From positions 31,890-95,889 of the forward strand of contig NZ_BJNZ01000019.1 of the NCBI RefSeq assembly GCF_006539945.1: a stretch of DNA of 64,000 nucleotides, written 5' to 3'. Positions 27,484-39,096 of the stretch are shown in pieces. Position numbers and translations under genes: made by a program. Under the pieces are notes generated by a model, which was not told the origin of the DNA, ran no database searches, and saw nothing but the letters and a program-made list of their open reading frames with translations. Position 1 is the first letter of the stretch; every line of letters begins with the position of its first letter. The DNA is from Cellulosimicrobium cellulans (GTDB lineage: Bacteria > Actinomycetota > Actinomycetes > Actinomycetales > Cellulomonadaceae).

Positions 27484-28079
27484 CGGGCCACCCCCGCGAA
27501 CGCGTCGGCGACGGCCTGGTCGGCGGGCGGCAGGTCGCCGCCGTCCACCCCGGAGAGCGGCGTCGCGGCGCGGCGCAGCGCGTCGCCCTCGCGGGCGAGC
27601 CACGCGTCCACGACCGGGCCCAGGTCGGCGAGCTGCGGTTCGGTGAGCGTGAGGGAGCGGGTCGGGACGACGGCGCCGAGCTCGACGAGCACGGGCCGCA
27701 GGTGCACCTCGCCGACGAGCGCGTGGGCGGGGTTGCCCGACACGACGAGCGGCACGACGACGACGCCCGCGAGCCCGTCCGGGCCGTACAGGTCGAGGAA
27801 CGCCTTGAGGAGCCCGGTGTACGACGCCTTGTAGACCGGGGTCGCCACGACGGCGACGGTCGCCGCGGCGAGCCGGTCGCGCGCGGCGTCCGCGGCGGGG
27901 CGCTCGGGGCCGAGGATCTCGGTGGCGAACGCCGCGAGGTCGATCGTCGAGACGTCGGCCGTGCCGAGGAGGGCGGCGACGCGGTGCGCCACGGTCTCGG
28001 CGGCGCCGAGCGTCCGCGAGCCGGGGCGCGGGTTGCCGGAGACGGCGAGGACCGTCGGGGAGAGGGAGCGGTGGGTCAT
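27480..28079 (-). CDS. NAD(P)H-dependent FMN reductase (SsuE/MsuE-like)
   Basis: 199 residues from ATG 28077-28079; an in-frame GTG 27 nt upstream is less likely. Flavodoxin-like fold with VSGNPRPGSRTLGAAE near 13-28 for FMN phosphate and PVYKASYTGLLKAFLDLYG near 83-101, which is very typical of SsuE-type reductases. Known role: free FMNH2 supply for sulfonate monooxygenases. It is the first gene of a two-gene operon led by a SAM-IV riboswitch. Confidence 0.94.
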   Translation of the reverse strand: MTHRSLSPTVLAVSGNPRPGSRTLGAAETVAHRVAALLGTADVSTIDLAAFATEILGPERPAADAARDRLAAATVAVVATPVYKASYTGLLKAFLDLYGPDGLAGVVVVPLVVSGNPAHALVGEVHLRPVLVELGAVVPTRSLTLTEPQLADLGPVVDAWLAREGDALRRAATPLSGVDGGDLPPADQAVADAFAGVAR

Positions 28080-28114
28080 GTGCACCTCGCAGTAGTCGTC
28101 GATCACGCTTGCCG

Positions 28115-28236
28115 CGCGGCCGCCCCGCGGGCGCGGGACCGGTCGTGCGCGGCCTGGTCATCTCCCGGAGCACCCCGCCGTGACAGGGGGTTGCCGACCA
28201 GCGAGCCGGGGCTTGGCGCTGGTGCTCGTGACCTGG
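28115..28236 (-). promoter_or_regulatory. SAM-IV riboswitch controlling the flavin reductases
   Basis: Read on the minus strand: AGGTCACGAGC (28234 down), GCCAAGCCCCGGCTCGCTGG, CGGCAACCCCC, CGGGGTGCTCCGGGA and the closing ATGACC, then a GC-rich 3' region. The order and words match the SAM-IV element at 3596-3708 closely. The FMN reductase start is about 40 nt downstream of the 3' end. Inference: high SAM represses FMNH2 supply together with the monooxygenases. Confidence 0.87.
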
Positions 28237-28241
28237 GGACG

Positions 28242-29763
<1,522 letters not shown>

Positions 29764-29779
29764 CCGTCGTCTACCCTGG

Positions 29780-29824
29780 CCGACGGCCGCCGTCGCGCAC
29801 GCCGCGCGACGTGACGGCCGTCGG
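29780..29824 (+). terminator. Hairpin between gdhA and cutC
   Basis: CCGACGGCCG (29780-29789) and CGGCCGTCGG (29815-29824) form a 10-bp stem with a 25-nt loop containing a further GC-rich stem. It may end gdhA transcripts, though cutC begins only 22 nt later. Confidence 0.5.
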
Positions 29825-29845
29825 ACCGGACGACGGGAGAGCGCA

Positions 29846-30640
29846 GTGACGACCACCGACCCCGAGGGCCCTGCCGTGCGCGCGGGCCGCGACGTCGTGC
29901 TCGAGCTCGCGGTGCAGGACCCCGACGGCGTCCGGGTGGCCGCCTCCGTGGGCGCCCGGCGGGTCGAGCTGTGCGTCGGCCTGGGCGCGACGGGCGGGCT
30001 CACGCCGAGCGCCGGCCTCGTGGAGGCGGCCGTCGTGGCGGCCGCCGACACCGCGGGCCGTGCGCCTGTCGAGGTGCACGTCCTCGTGCGGCCGCGCCCG
30101 GGAGGGTTCGTCCTCTCGGCAGTCGACCTCGACGTGCAGGTTCGCGACGTCCGGGCAGCGGTCGCGGCGGGTGCGGCAGGCGTCGTGGTCGGCGCGCTGA
30201 CCCCGGACGGCGTCGTGGACGTCGCCGCCGTGCGCGCCCTCGTCGCGGCGGCCGACGGCCGCGAGGTGACGTTCCACCGCGCGGTCGACGTCGTGGCGGA
30301 CCCGCTCGCGGCCCTCGACGCGCTCGCCGGCGCGGGCGTGGTGCGCGTGCTCACGTCGGGTGGCGCGGCGCGCAGCATCGACGGCGTCGAGCGCCTGCGC
30401 GCCATGTCGGCGCACGCCCGCGGACCCCTGACCGGCCGCGTCCAGGTCATGGCCGGTGGGGGAGTGCAGCCCCGGGACGTCGGCGCGCTCGTGGCCGCAG
30501 GCGTGGACGCCGTGCACCTCTCCGCGAAGCGCGTCGTCGCGGACGACGCCGGTCCCGGAGGTGGTGGAGACGCCGGCTACGAGGTCACGGACCCCGAGGT
30601 CGCCGCGGCGGCGAGCGCGGCGCTCCGCGCCGCGCGGTAG
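29846..30640 (+). CDS. cutC: CutC-family protein
   Basis: 264 residues from GTG 29846. Family motifs in order: RRVELCVGLGATGGLTPS near 33-50, VHVLVRPRPGGFVLS, GVVVGALTPDGVVD, TFHRAVDVV near 142-150, RVLTSGGAARS near 168-178 and VMAGGGVQPRDV. The fold is a TIM barrel. The family was named for copper homeostasis in E. coli but its true role is uncertain. It follows gdhA on the same strand. Length is normal, with a Gly-rich insertion near the C-terminus. Confidence 0.93.
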   Translation: MTTTDPEGPAVRAGRDVVLELAVQDPDGVRVAASVGARRVELCVGLGATGGLTPSAGLVEAAVVAAADTAGRAPVEVHVLVRPRPGGFVLSAVDLDVQVRDVRAAVAAGAAGVVVGALTPDGVVDVAAVRALVAAADGREVTFHRAVDVVADPLAALDALAGAGVVRVLTSGGAARSIDGVERLRAMSAHARGPLTGRVQVMAGGGVQPRDVGALVAAGVDAVHLSAKRVVADDAGPGGGGDAGYEVTDPEVAAAASAALRAAR

Positions 30641-30785
30641 CCACACCCCTCCGCTCCCGGAGCGCCCGCCAGCGCCCCGCGACGCGCCCACGTCGCCGCG
30701 ACCCGGCGTCGTCCTGGCCCGGCCGGTCCCCGACACGGGGGCCGGCCGTCGCTCTTCTCACGAGGCCCCAGAGCCGCGATGTCTC

Positions 30786-30846
30786 AGTTAGGTAACTTTC
30801 CTGTCGTATTCATCGGCGAGGCCGGATCGATTAGTTAGTGTTCCTG
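30786..30846 (+). promoter_or_regulatory. AT-rich operator/promoter region of the second family-5 importer
   Basis: An AT-rich patch in GC-rich DNA contains AGTTAGGTAACT (30786-30797, inverted repeat AGTTA/TAACT) followed by TTCCTG, and again AGTTAGTG then TTCCTG (30833-30846). The two similar blocks 47 bp apart suggest a looped repressor or paired sites. No adjacent regulator gene is seen, so the regulator is encoded elsewhere. Confidence 0.5.
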
Positions 30847-30907
30847 CCACACGCCCCAGGGCGCACGACGAACGACGCGAGGACGCGTCGTCCATGCGAA
30901 AGGACCG

Positions 30908-32590
30908 ATGATGATTCGAAGCACGGCGCGCAAGCGTCTGCTCACGGCGGTTGCGCTCGTGACCGGCGTGACCCTCATGGCGGCGGGCTGCTCCGGCTCC
31001 GGGAACGGCGACGGCGAGGAGACCGCGGACGGTGGGCGCACGCTCAACGTCTGGGCCGGGACGCAGACCCCGATCGTCGCGAACTTCAACCCGTACTCGC
31101 CGAACCCGCTGCACGCGGCGAACGGCGCGATCTACGAGCCGCTCTTCTACTACAACAAGGCCCAGGCCAGCGACCCCGAGCCCCGCCTCGGTGAGTCGTT
31201 CGAGTGGTCCGAGGACGGCACCGAGCTCACGGTGAAGCTCCGCGAGGGCGTCACGTGGACCGACGGCGAGGCCTTCGACGCCGACGACGTCGTCTTCTCG
31301 CACACCAACGAGGCCGCCCAGCGCGACTTCGTCGTCTCGGTCGAGGCCGTCGACCCGTACACCGTGAGGTGGACGTTCGACTCCCCGCAGTTCACGTCCG
31401 AGGTCCAGCTCCTCGGCACGTCGCTCGTCGTGCCGGAGCACATCTGGTCCGAGGTCGACGACCTCGTGACGTTCGCGAACGAGGACCCGGTCGGCACCGG
31501 TCCGTTCAAGGCAGACGCGGTCACCGAGGCGGCCTACACGGTCGTCGCGAACGAGGACTACTGGGACGGCGCGCCCCAGGTCAAGAAGGTCCGCTACCTC
31601 GGCATCGACGCGAACCAGAGCGCCGAGGACCTCATGACCACGGGCAAGGTCGACTGGACTGCCATGTTCGTGGCCGACCCCGACCGCATCACCGCGGACG
31701 GCCGCCTGAGCATGATCAACACGCCGCAGGACCCGACGACGATCTACACGTGCGTGTCGGTCGACCTCGGCTGCACCGGCCCGCAGACCGACGTCGCGGT
31801 GCGCCAGGCGATCAACCTCGCCATGGACCGCACCGAGATCAACGAGAAGGCGTTCGCCGGCCTCGCCGCGACCGCGTCCCCGACGTTCGCGCTGCTCGGC
31901 CGTGACGACCGCTGGATCTCGCCCGACGTCGAGGCGGAGAGCCCGCAGACCGCCGACGCCGCGGCCGCGTCGAAGGTCCTCGAGGACGCCGGCTACACCC
32001 GGGGTGCGGACGGCATCTACGAGAAGGACGGCCAGAAGGTCGAGCTGACCCTCATCACGGTCGACGGCTGGAACGACTACAACGCGGTCGGCGACCTGCT
32101 CGTCGAGCAGGCGAAGGCCGCCGGCATCGCGATCGTCCACAACAAGGTCACGCAGCAGGAGATGTCGGACGCGCGCGTCGCGGGCACCTACCAGCTCATG
32201 GTCGGCGGTATCACGGGCCCGTCCCTCGACGACCCGTTCAGCATCTACCGCCAGTGGATGACGACGGACTACACCCGACCCGTCGGTGAGGTCATGGAGT
32301 CCGGCCTCTTCAACTACGTGCGCTACACCAACCCGAAGGTCGACGCCGCGGTCGAGGCGGCCGCCTCGACGAACGACGAGGCCGCGAAGCAGGAGCAGTA
32401 CGCGGTCATCCAGGAGGAGATCGTCCGCGACCTGCCCTACATCCCGGTGGTCGTGAACGCCTCGCAGACGTTCATGGACACGAAGGACTTCACGGGCTGG
32501 CCGACCGAGGACGACCTCTACGCCTTCCCGCCGTCCTGGAGCACGGTCTCGCTGGGCGTCGTGCTCTCGAAGCTCGAGCCGGCGAGCTGA
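30908..32590 (+). CDS. Family-5 substrate-binding lipoprotein, second importer
   Basis: 560 residues from ATG 30908 with AAAGGA upstream. Signal segment with lipobox MAAGC, Cys 28, then an acidic/Gly linker. The mature opening NVWAGTQTPIVANFNPYSPN and the end GWPTEDDLYAFPPSWST are features I associate with family-5 proteins that bind oligosaccharides as well as peptides. First gene of a five-gene importer operon with two permeases and two separate ATPases. Cellobiose or another glycan fragment is possible, but no glycosidase gene is near, so the substrate stays open. Confidence 0.93.
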   Translation: MMIRSTARKRLLTAVALVTGVTLMAAGCSGSGNGDGEETADGGRTLNVWAGTQTPIVANFNPYSPNPLHAANGAIYEPLFYYNKAQASDPEPRLGESFEWSEDGTELTVKLREGVTWTDGEAFDADDVVFSHTNEAAQRDFVVSVEAVDPYTVRWTFDSPQFTSEVQLLGTSLVVPEHIWSEVDDLVTFANEDPVGTGPFKADAVTEAAYTVVANEDYWDGAPQVKKVRYLGIDANQSAEDLMTTGKVDWTAMFVADPDRITADGRLSMINTPQDPTTIYTCVSVDLGCTGPQTDVAVRQAINLAMDRTEINEKAFAGLAATASPTFALLGRDDRWISPDVEAESPQTADAAAASKVLEDAGYTRGADGIYEKDGQKVELTLITVDGWNDYNAVGDLLVEQAKAAGIAIVHNKVTQQEMSDARVAGTYQLMVGGITGPSLDDPFSIYRQWMTTDYTRPVGEVMESGLFNYVRYTNPKVDAAVEAAASTNDEAAKQEQYAVIQEEIVRDLPYIPVVVNASQTFMDTKDFTGWPTEDDLYAFPPSWSTVSLGVVLSKLEPAS

Positions 32591-32636
32591 TGCGACCGCG
32601 CCGACGAGGAGGACCGAGGAACGAGGGACTCGCGAC

Positions 32637-33635
32637 ATGAGGTACTACGCACGACGGATCACGTTCTACGTGATCACCCTCTGGGCAGCGGTCTCGTTGA
32701 ACTTCCTCATCCCGAAGCTCATGCCGGGTGACCCCAAGCAGATCTTCATCGACAAGTTCCTGCGCAAGGGCGGCGAGCTGACGCCCCAGATGCAGAACAG
32801 CATCGACCTCCTCTTCGGCGCGGACGGCGACGCCTCCCTGTGGGACCAGTACGTGGACTACTGGGGGCGCCTGTTCCAGGGAGATCTCGGGATCTCCATC
32901 ACCTACTACCCCCAGCCCGTCACCGAGCTGATCGGCCAGGCCCTCCCCTGGACGGTCGGGCTCGTGGGACTCGCGACGATCATCTCGTTCGTCCTGGGCG
33001 TCGGGCTGGGGGCGTGGGCCGGCTGGAAGCGTGGCACGTGGGTGGACAGCATCATCCCCGCGTCGACGCTCCTCCAGGCGGTGCCCTACTTCTGGCTCGC
33101 CCTCATCCTCGTCTCCGTCTTCTCGGTCACGACCGGGTGGTTCCCGCGGATCGGCAGCTACGACATCTTCGGCTTCGACAACGGCCCCGAGTGGTCGTGG
33201 GCGTTCGTCGGCAGCGTGATCTACCACGGGTTCCTGCCCGCGCTGACGATCGTGCTCTCGTCGGTGGGCGGCTGGCTGCTCGGGATGCGCAACATGATGG
33301 TGTCCACGCTGTCCGAGGACTACGTCACGACGGCCGAGGCCAAGGGCCTGCGCCGGATGCGCGTCGCGATCACCTACGCGACGCGCAACGCCGCGCTCCC
33401 GTCGTTCGCCGGGTTCGGCGTCGCGCTGGGGTTCGTCGTGGCCGGGTCGGTCGTCATGGAGCAGGTCTTCAGCTACCCGGGTCTGGGCAAGCTCCTGTTC
33501 AACGCGGTACAGGCGAGCGACTTCGCGCTCATGCAGGGCACGTTCCTCGTGATCACGCTCGCCGTGCTCGCGGCGAACTTCCTCATGGACATCATCTACG
33601 GACTCATCGACCCGAGGGCGCGCGCCAATGTCTGA
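32637..33635 (+). CDS. ABC importer permease (DppB-like), second importer
   Basis: 332 residues from ATG 32637, 46 bp after the lipoprotein gene. RRITFYVITLWAAVSLNFLIPKLMPGDP near 6-33 is the standard first helix and loop. The coupling loop is DYVTTAEAKGLRRMRVAITYA near 228-248. An insertion with Trp-rich SYDIFGFDNGPEWSWAF between helices is typical of this sub-branch. The stop overlaps the next gene by 8 nt. Confidence 0.94.
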   Translation: MRYYARRITFYVITLWAAVSLNFLIPKLMPGDPKQIFIDKFLRKGGELTPQMQNSIDLLFGADGDASLWDQYVDYWGRLFQGDLGISITYYPQPVTELIGQALPWTVGLVGLATIISFVLGVGLGAWAGWKRGTWVDSIIPASTLLQAVPYFWLALILVSVFSVTTGWFPRIGSYDIFGFDNGPEWSWAFVGSVIYHGFLPALTIVLSSVGGWLLGMRNMMVSTLSEDYVTTAEAKGLRRMRVAITYATRNAALPSFAGFGVALGFVVAGSVVMEQVFSYPGLGKLLFNAVQASDFALMQGTFLVITLAVLAANFLMDIIYGLIDPRARANV

Positions 33636-34724
33636 CAACACCCGCGACACGGAGATCGTGACCCCCGCCGCCGACGCGGCCCCCGCCGCCACGGTCGTGG
33701 TCGACGGCCTCGCACCGGCGACGACCACCGAGGGGATCGTCCCCGACGTCCGGGACGTCCCCGCGGCGCTCGACCAGGACGCGCCCGCCGCGCCCGCCCG
33801 CCGTGGCCTGCGCGCGATGCTCCCGCGCCGGTCCGGCAAGCTCACCGCCGGGATCGTCCTCGTGGCCGGCATCCTGCTGTTCACGTTCGTCGCGCCGTTC
33901 TTCACCCAGGACCCGCGATCCACGGCGAACCCACGGTTCCTGCCGCCGAGCACCGAGCACCTGCTCGGCACCAACCACATCGGGAACGACATCTTCGCCC
34001 AGGTCGCGTACGGCGGGCAGGGCTCCCTGATGGTGGGTCTCGTCGCCGGCGCGATCGCGCTCGTGCTATCGATCGTGTTCGGCATCGTCGCGGGCTACCG
34101 GGGGCGGTTCACCGACGAGGCCCTCTCGCTCGTCACGAACATCATGCTCGTCATCCCGGGCCTGCCGCTGATCATCGTCATCTCGGCCTACCTCCAGACG
34201 CGGTCCCTCCTCGTCGTCGCGGTGATCCTGGGCCTCACGGCCTGGCCCGGTGCGGCGATCGTGCTCCGCATGCAGGCCAAGTCGCTGCGCGCGCGCGACT
34301 ACGTGTCCGCGGCGCGCGTGGCGGGCGAGAAGACGCCGCGGATCATCCTCGTGGAGATCTTCCCCAACCTCCTGCCGCTCCTCACGGCGCAGTTCCTCGG
34401 CGCGGTGCTCCTCGCGATCCTCGCCGAGGCGGGGTTGTCGTTCCTCGGGCTCGGCCCGTCGGGCTCGATCACGTGGGGCACGATCCTCAACCAGGCGAGC
34501 GCCAACAACGCGCTGAGCCTCGGCATGTGGTGGTGGTTCGTCCCCCCGGGCCTGCTCATCGCGCTCTTCGGCTGCGGGCTCGCGCTCGTCAACTTCAGCC
34601 TGGACGAGATCATCAACCCCCGGCTGCGCCTGGGCCCGGCCGCGGTCAAGAGCGTGCGCAAGGCCCGCAAGGCCGGCCTCGCCGCGGACGCGGTCCCCGA
34701 CGACGCGAAGGAGACGGTGGGCGC

Positions 34725-34728
<4 letters not shown>
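33628..34728 (+). CDS. ABC importer permease (DppC-like), second importer
   Basis: 366 residues from ATG 33628, overlapping the previous gene. An 80-residue Ala/Val/Asp-rich cytoplasmic tail precedes the first helix. HLLGTNHIGNDIFAQVAYGG near 111-130 is the family motif, and DYVSAARVAGEKTPRIILVEI is the coupling loop. About six helices. It partners the permease encoded by 32637-33635. Confidence 0.94.
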
Positions 34729-35650
<922 letters not shown>

Positions 35651-35654
<4 letters not shown>

Positions 35655-36535
35655 GCACCCTCGAGGTCCGCAGCCTGGTCAAGGACTTCTCGATCCGCAA
35701 GGGCCTGCGACGCACGCGCCTGCGCGCGGTGAACGACGTGTCGTTCACGCTCGAGCCCGGCAAGACGATCGCGGTCGTCGGCGAGTCCGGCTCGGGCAAG
35801 TCGACGGTGGCGCGCATGATCGCCCAGCTCGAGACGCCGACGTCGGGCGAGATCCTGCTGGACGGCAAGCCGTCCGCGACCCGTGGCCGCGGCCTGGACG
35901 CCTACCGGCACGACGTCCAGATGGTGTTCCAGGACCCCTTCGCGTCGCTCAACCCCTTCCACACGGTGGCCCACCACCTCGAGCGGCCGCTGCGCCTGCA
36001 CAAGGTCGCGCGCGGACGGCAGGCGCTCGACGCGCGGGTCCACGAGCTCCTCGAGCGGGTGAACCTCACGCCGGCGCCCGTGTTCGCGGCCAAGCAGCCC
36101 CACGAGATGTCGGGCGGGCAGCGCCAGCGCGTCGCGATCGCCCGGGCGCTCGCGCCGGGCGCGCGCTTCCTCGTGGCCGACGAGCCGGTGTCGATGCTCG
36201 ACGTGTCGATCCGGCTCGGGGTCCTCAACCTGCTGGCCCGCCTCCAGCGGGAGGAGAACCTCGGGGTCCTCTACATCACGCACGACCTCGCGACCGCGCG
36301 GCACTTCAGCGACGAGATCCTCGTGATGTTCCGCGGGAACGTCGTCGAGCGCGGCCCGTCGGACCAGGTGATCCTCGACCCGCAGCACGACTACACCCAG
36401 CTGCTCCTCGGTGCGGCGCCCGAGCCGCAGAACCACGGGAGGCTGCGCGAGGAGGTACGCCGCGAGCTTGCGGCGGCCGCGGCGGGGTCGGGCGACGGCG
36501 CCGACCGCGACCGGTTCGGCACACGCGGCATGTGA
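35651..36535 (+). CDS. ABC importer ATPase (DppF-like), second importer
   Basis: 294 residues from ATG 35651, overlapping the previous stop. Walker A GESGSGKST near 45-53, QMVFQDPFASLNPF near 91-104, signature MSGGQRQR near 155-162, Walker B LVADEPVSMLD and YITHDLATA. The signature has Met in place of Leu, as do several DppF proteins. Last gene of the operon; a strong hairpin follows. Confidence 0.95.
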
Positions 36536-36539
36536 GACC

Positions 36540-36580
36540 GGCGCACCCGCCGCCCGCTCGATCCGGGCGGCGGGTGCGCC
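36540..36580 (+). terminator. Terminator of the second importer operon
   Basis: Perfect 17-bp arms (36540-36556 beginning GGCGCACCCGCC and 36564-36580 ending GGCGGGTGCGCC) with a 7-nt loop start 5 nt after the last stop codon. Confidence 0.8.
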
Positions 36581-36753
36581 TCCCGTCGTACGCGTCGGTG
36601 GTGGCGCGTACCCGTCGCGCGGGCCAGGTCTGTCGGATGCCCTGGCCCGCGCGCCCCTCCACGCGTGCCGTCGTCCCCGACCCCGTGGTCGCGACGACCC
36701 GGGAGGCGATCGGGCGGGAGACGGCCGGGCAGCGGGTGGGTAGGGTCGGGCTC

Positions 36754-38328
36754 GTGCCCGCCCGTCATCTGCGCCTCGTGCGCCCCGCCGAGTCCTCTGC
36801 GCCGACGCCCTCCGTGGACCCGGCCGCCACCGTGACCGGCGCGCTCGCGGCGCTGCGCCGCGAGATGGAGGTCCCGGAGTCGTTCCCCGCCGCGGTGCTC
36901 GCCGAGGCGGAGGCCGTCGTCCGTGACGGCGGCGCCGTCGTCGGCGACGGTCGTGTCGACCTGCGGGACGTGCCGTTCGTGACGATCGACCCGCCGGGGT
37001 CGATGGACCTCGACCAGGCGCTCCACCTCGAGCGGGCGGGGGACGACCCGGCAGCTCCCGCGGGTGCGGCCTTCGTGGTGCACTACGCCATCGCCGACGT
37101 CGGCGCGTTCGTCGCGCCGGGCGGGGCGATCGACGTCGAGGTGCACGAGCGCGGGACGACGCTCTACGCGCCCGACGGCCGCACCCCGCTCCACCCCGCG
37201 GTGCTCTCCGAGGGGGCGGCGAGCCTCCTGCCGGACCAGGAGCGCCCGGCGGCGGCGTGGCGCGTCGTGCTCGACGCGCGGGGCGAGATCCTCGACGCGA
37301 CGGTGCGCCGCGCCGTCGTGCGGTCGACGCGGCGGCTCACCTACGACGAGGCCCAGGCCGCGATCGACGCGGGCGGCTCCGAGGACGCGGGAGGCGCCGC
37401 GCTCCTCCTGCTCCGGGAGGTCGGCGAGCTGCGGCTCGCGCGCGAGCGCGAGCGGGGAGGGGTGTCGCTCGAGGTCCCCGAGCAGGAGATCGTCCCGCTC
37501 GACGACGGCACGTTCGGCCTCGCGTTCCGCTCGACCCTCCCGGCGGAGGGGTGGAACGCGCAGATCTCGCTGCTCACGGGGATCGCGGCGGCTCGCCTCA
37601 TGCGTGCGGGCGGGGTCGGCGTCTTCCGCGCGCTGCCGGAGGCCGACCCGCGCGACCTCGCGCGTCTGCGGCGCACCGCGCGCGCCCTCGGCATCGACTG
37701 GCCGCGCGAGACGGCGTACGCCGACCTCGTGCCGACCCTCGACTCGCGCGTCCCGCGCCACGCGGCCTTCCTCAACGAGGCGACGTCGCTCTTCCGCGGC
37801 GCGTCGTACGAGGCGTTCGGGGGGACGGGCCAGGAGCCCGGCGTGCCCGACGACGCCGCCCACGCCGCGATCGGCGCCGAGTACGCGCACGTCACGGCGC
37901 CGTTGCGCAGGCTCGTGGACCGGTACGGCACCGAGGTCTGCCTCGCCCTGTGCGCGGACGACGACGTCCCGCGCTGGGTGCTCGACGCATTGCCCGGCCT
38001 GCCGCGCACGATGGCGCGCACGGGCCAGCGCGCGGGGTCGTACGAGCGCGCGATCGTCGACGTCGTCGAGGCGGCGCTGCTGAGCGGGCGCGAGGGCGAG
38101 GAGTTCGACGGGGTCGTCGTCGACGTCGAGGACGACAGCGAGCGTGGTCGGCGCCTCGAGCGGGAGGGCGGCGACGCCTCGGGCGCGCTGCGCGGCCAGG
38201 TCGTCCTCTCCGACCCCGCCGTCCGGGCGCCCGTCGAGGGGACGGACCTCCCGCTCGGCGACCCGGTCCGCGCGACGCTGCGCGAGGCCTCGGTCGCCGA
38301 TCGTCGCGTCCGTTTCACGGTCGGCTGA
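36754..38328 (+). CDS. RNB-domain ribonuclease
   Basis: 524 residues from GTG 36754. This start is chosen because TAGGGT (36741-36746) lies 7 nt upstream, giving a leaderless mRNA; in-frame ATG codons further upstream have no support. The RNB core [15 protein letters not shown] near 78-92 holds the metal-binding Asp cluster, and [19 protein letters not shown] follows near 109-127. [13 protein letters not shown] and [16 protein letters not shown] are later catalytic-channel motifs. Known role: processive 3'-5' RNA degradation. It is shorter than RNase R and lacks an obvious S1 domain, as is usual for actinobacterial stand-alone RNB proteins. Confidence 0.92.
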   Translation: MPARHLRLVRPAESSAPTPSVDPAATVTGALAALRREMEVPESFPAAVLAEAEAVVRDGGAVVGDGRVDLRDVPFVTIDPPGSMDLDQALHLERAGDDPAAPAGAAFVVHYAIADVGAFVAPGGAIDVEVHERGTTLYAPDGRTPLHPAVLSEGAASLLPDQERPAAAWRVVLDARGEILDATVRRAVVRSTRRLTYDEAQAAIDAGGSEDAGGAALLLLREVGELRLARERERGGVSLEVPEQEIVPLDDGTFGLAFRSTLPAEGWNAQISLLTGIAAARLMRAGGVGVFRALPEADPRDLARLRRTARALGIDWPRETAYADLVPTLDSRVPRHAAFLNEATSLFRGASYEAFGGTGQEPGVPDDAAHAAIGAEYAHVTAPLRRLVDRYGTEVCLALCADDDVPRWVLDALPGLPRTMARTGQRAGSYERAIVDVVEAALLSGREGEEFDGVVVDVEDDSERGRRLEREGGDASGALRGQVVLSDPAVRAPVEGTDLPLGDPVRATLREASVADRRVRFTVG

Positions 38329-38398
38329 GCGAGATCGGCGGGTGGTGCCGAGATCGGCAGCCTCGACCGCCGACCTCGGCACGGATCGCCGATCTCGC
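38329..38398 (+). terminator. Nested hairpin after the RNB gene
   Basis: Outer arms GCGAGATCGGCG (38329-38340) and CGCCGATCTCGC (38387-38398) enclose inner arms GTGCCGAGATCGGC (38345-38358) and GCCGACCTCGGCAC (38369-38382) with one mismatch. The words repeat, so alternative pairings are possible. It lies directly after the RNB stop and before the SCP2 promoter. Confidence 0.7.
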
Positions 38399-38423
38399 GG
38401 TCGGCTCGCCTAGCCTGTCTCTC

Positions 38424-38795
38424 GTGCCTGCCCGACGACGTACCGACCCGGCCGCCGGCCGCCTCGCCCTGGCGGCGTGGCGCGACGACCCCACCGACCG
38501 CACGGCCGTGACGACCGCGGTGCGCTTCACGCTCGAGGAGCTCGCTGACGTAGCCCCGGGGCACACCGTGGAGGTGCGCGTGCCGCCCGCGGGCGCGGTG
38601 CAGGCGGTCGAGGGCCCTCGGCACACGCGCGGGACGCCGCCCAACGTCGTGGAGACGGACCCGCAGACGTGGCTCGGCCTCGTGACCGGCACGCTCGCGT
38701 GGGCCGACGCCGTCGCCGACGGCCGCGTCCGGGCCTCGGGCGAGCGCTCCGACATCTCGTGGCTCCTGCCGCTCCAGGCGGCGCGCCCCCGCTGA
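38424..38795 (+). CDS. SCP2-like sterol carrier family protein
   Basis: 123 residues from GTG 38424, leaderless because TAGCCT (38411-38416) lies 7 nt upstream. [21 protein letters not shown] at the start, [23 protein letters not shown] near 34-56 and the block [18 protein letters not shown] near 66-83 followed by [11 protein letters not shown] are characteristic of the short actinobacterial 'sterol carrier family' proteins. The fold probably binds a hydrophobic ligand; the ligand and pathway are unknown. Confidence 0.8.
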   Translation: MPARRRTDPAAGRLALAAWRDDPTDRTAVTTAVRFTLEELADVAPGHTVEVRVPPAGAVQAVEGPRHTRGTPPNVVETDPQTWLGLVTGTLAWADAVADGRVRASGERSDISWLLPLQAARPR

Positions 38796-38830
38796 GGTGC
38801 TGCTCCGGGCGCGACGGCACGGGCGGACGT

Positions 38831-38846
38831 GTTACCGGTGCGTAAC
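38831..38846 (+). promoter_or_regulatory. Inverted repeat GTTAC-N6-GTAAC upstream of the nuclease
   Basis: A perfect 5-bp inverted repeat with a 6-bp spacer lies 40 bp upstream of the -10-like TAGCGT (38887-38892). It could be the site of a phosphate or nucleoside-responsive regulator, since the downstream enzyme would release phosphate from DNA; that is inference. Confidence 0.4.
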
Positions 38847-38898
38847 GTTCTCGGCCCCAGGTCTGGCGGCGCGGGACGCGGAGGGCTAGCGTCCGATG

Positions 38899-39096
38899 AT
38901 GACCGGCCGCCGTCCGCGCGGGCGCTCGCCGCACGACGACGTGCGACGACGTTCTCGCGACGGTGACGTGGCAGCAACCGCCCGTTCATCCAGGTGGGGT
39001 GCGATGTCCTGCGGAGGCAGGGCGTCGACCCGTCCGACTCGTGGACGTGAGCGGCTGCTGCCCGGCCGTCCGCACGAGATGAAGGAGTCAGCGTGA
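38899..39096 (+). CDS. Possible leaderless upstream ORF coupled to the nuclease gene
   Basis: 65 codons from ATG 38899; TAGCGT (38887-38892) is 6 nt upstream, the spacing of the leaderless genes in this window. The peptide is very Arg-rich (GRRPRGRSP near the start) with no recognisable domain. Its TGA overlaps the nuclease GTG (39093-39096), so its translation could control nuclease synthesis. It contains the nuclease Shine-Dalgarno AAGGAG within its last codons. It may be only an accidental frame in a 5' leader. Confidence 0.35.
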   Translation: MTGRRPRGRSPHDDVRRRSRDGDVAATARSSRWGAMSCGGRASTRPTRGRERLLPGRPHEMKESA

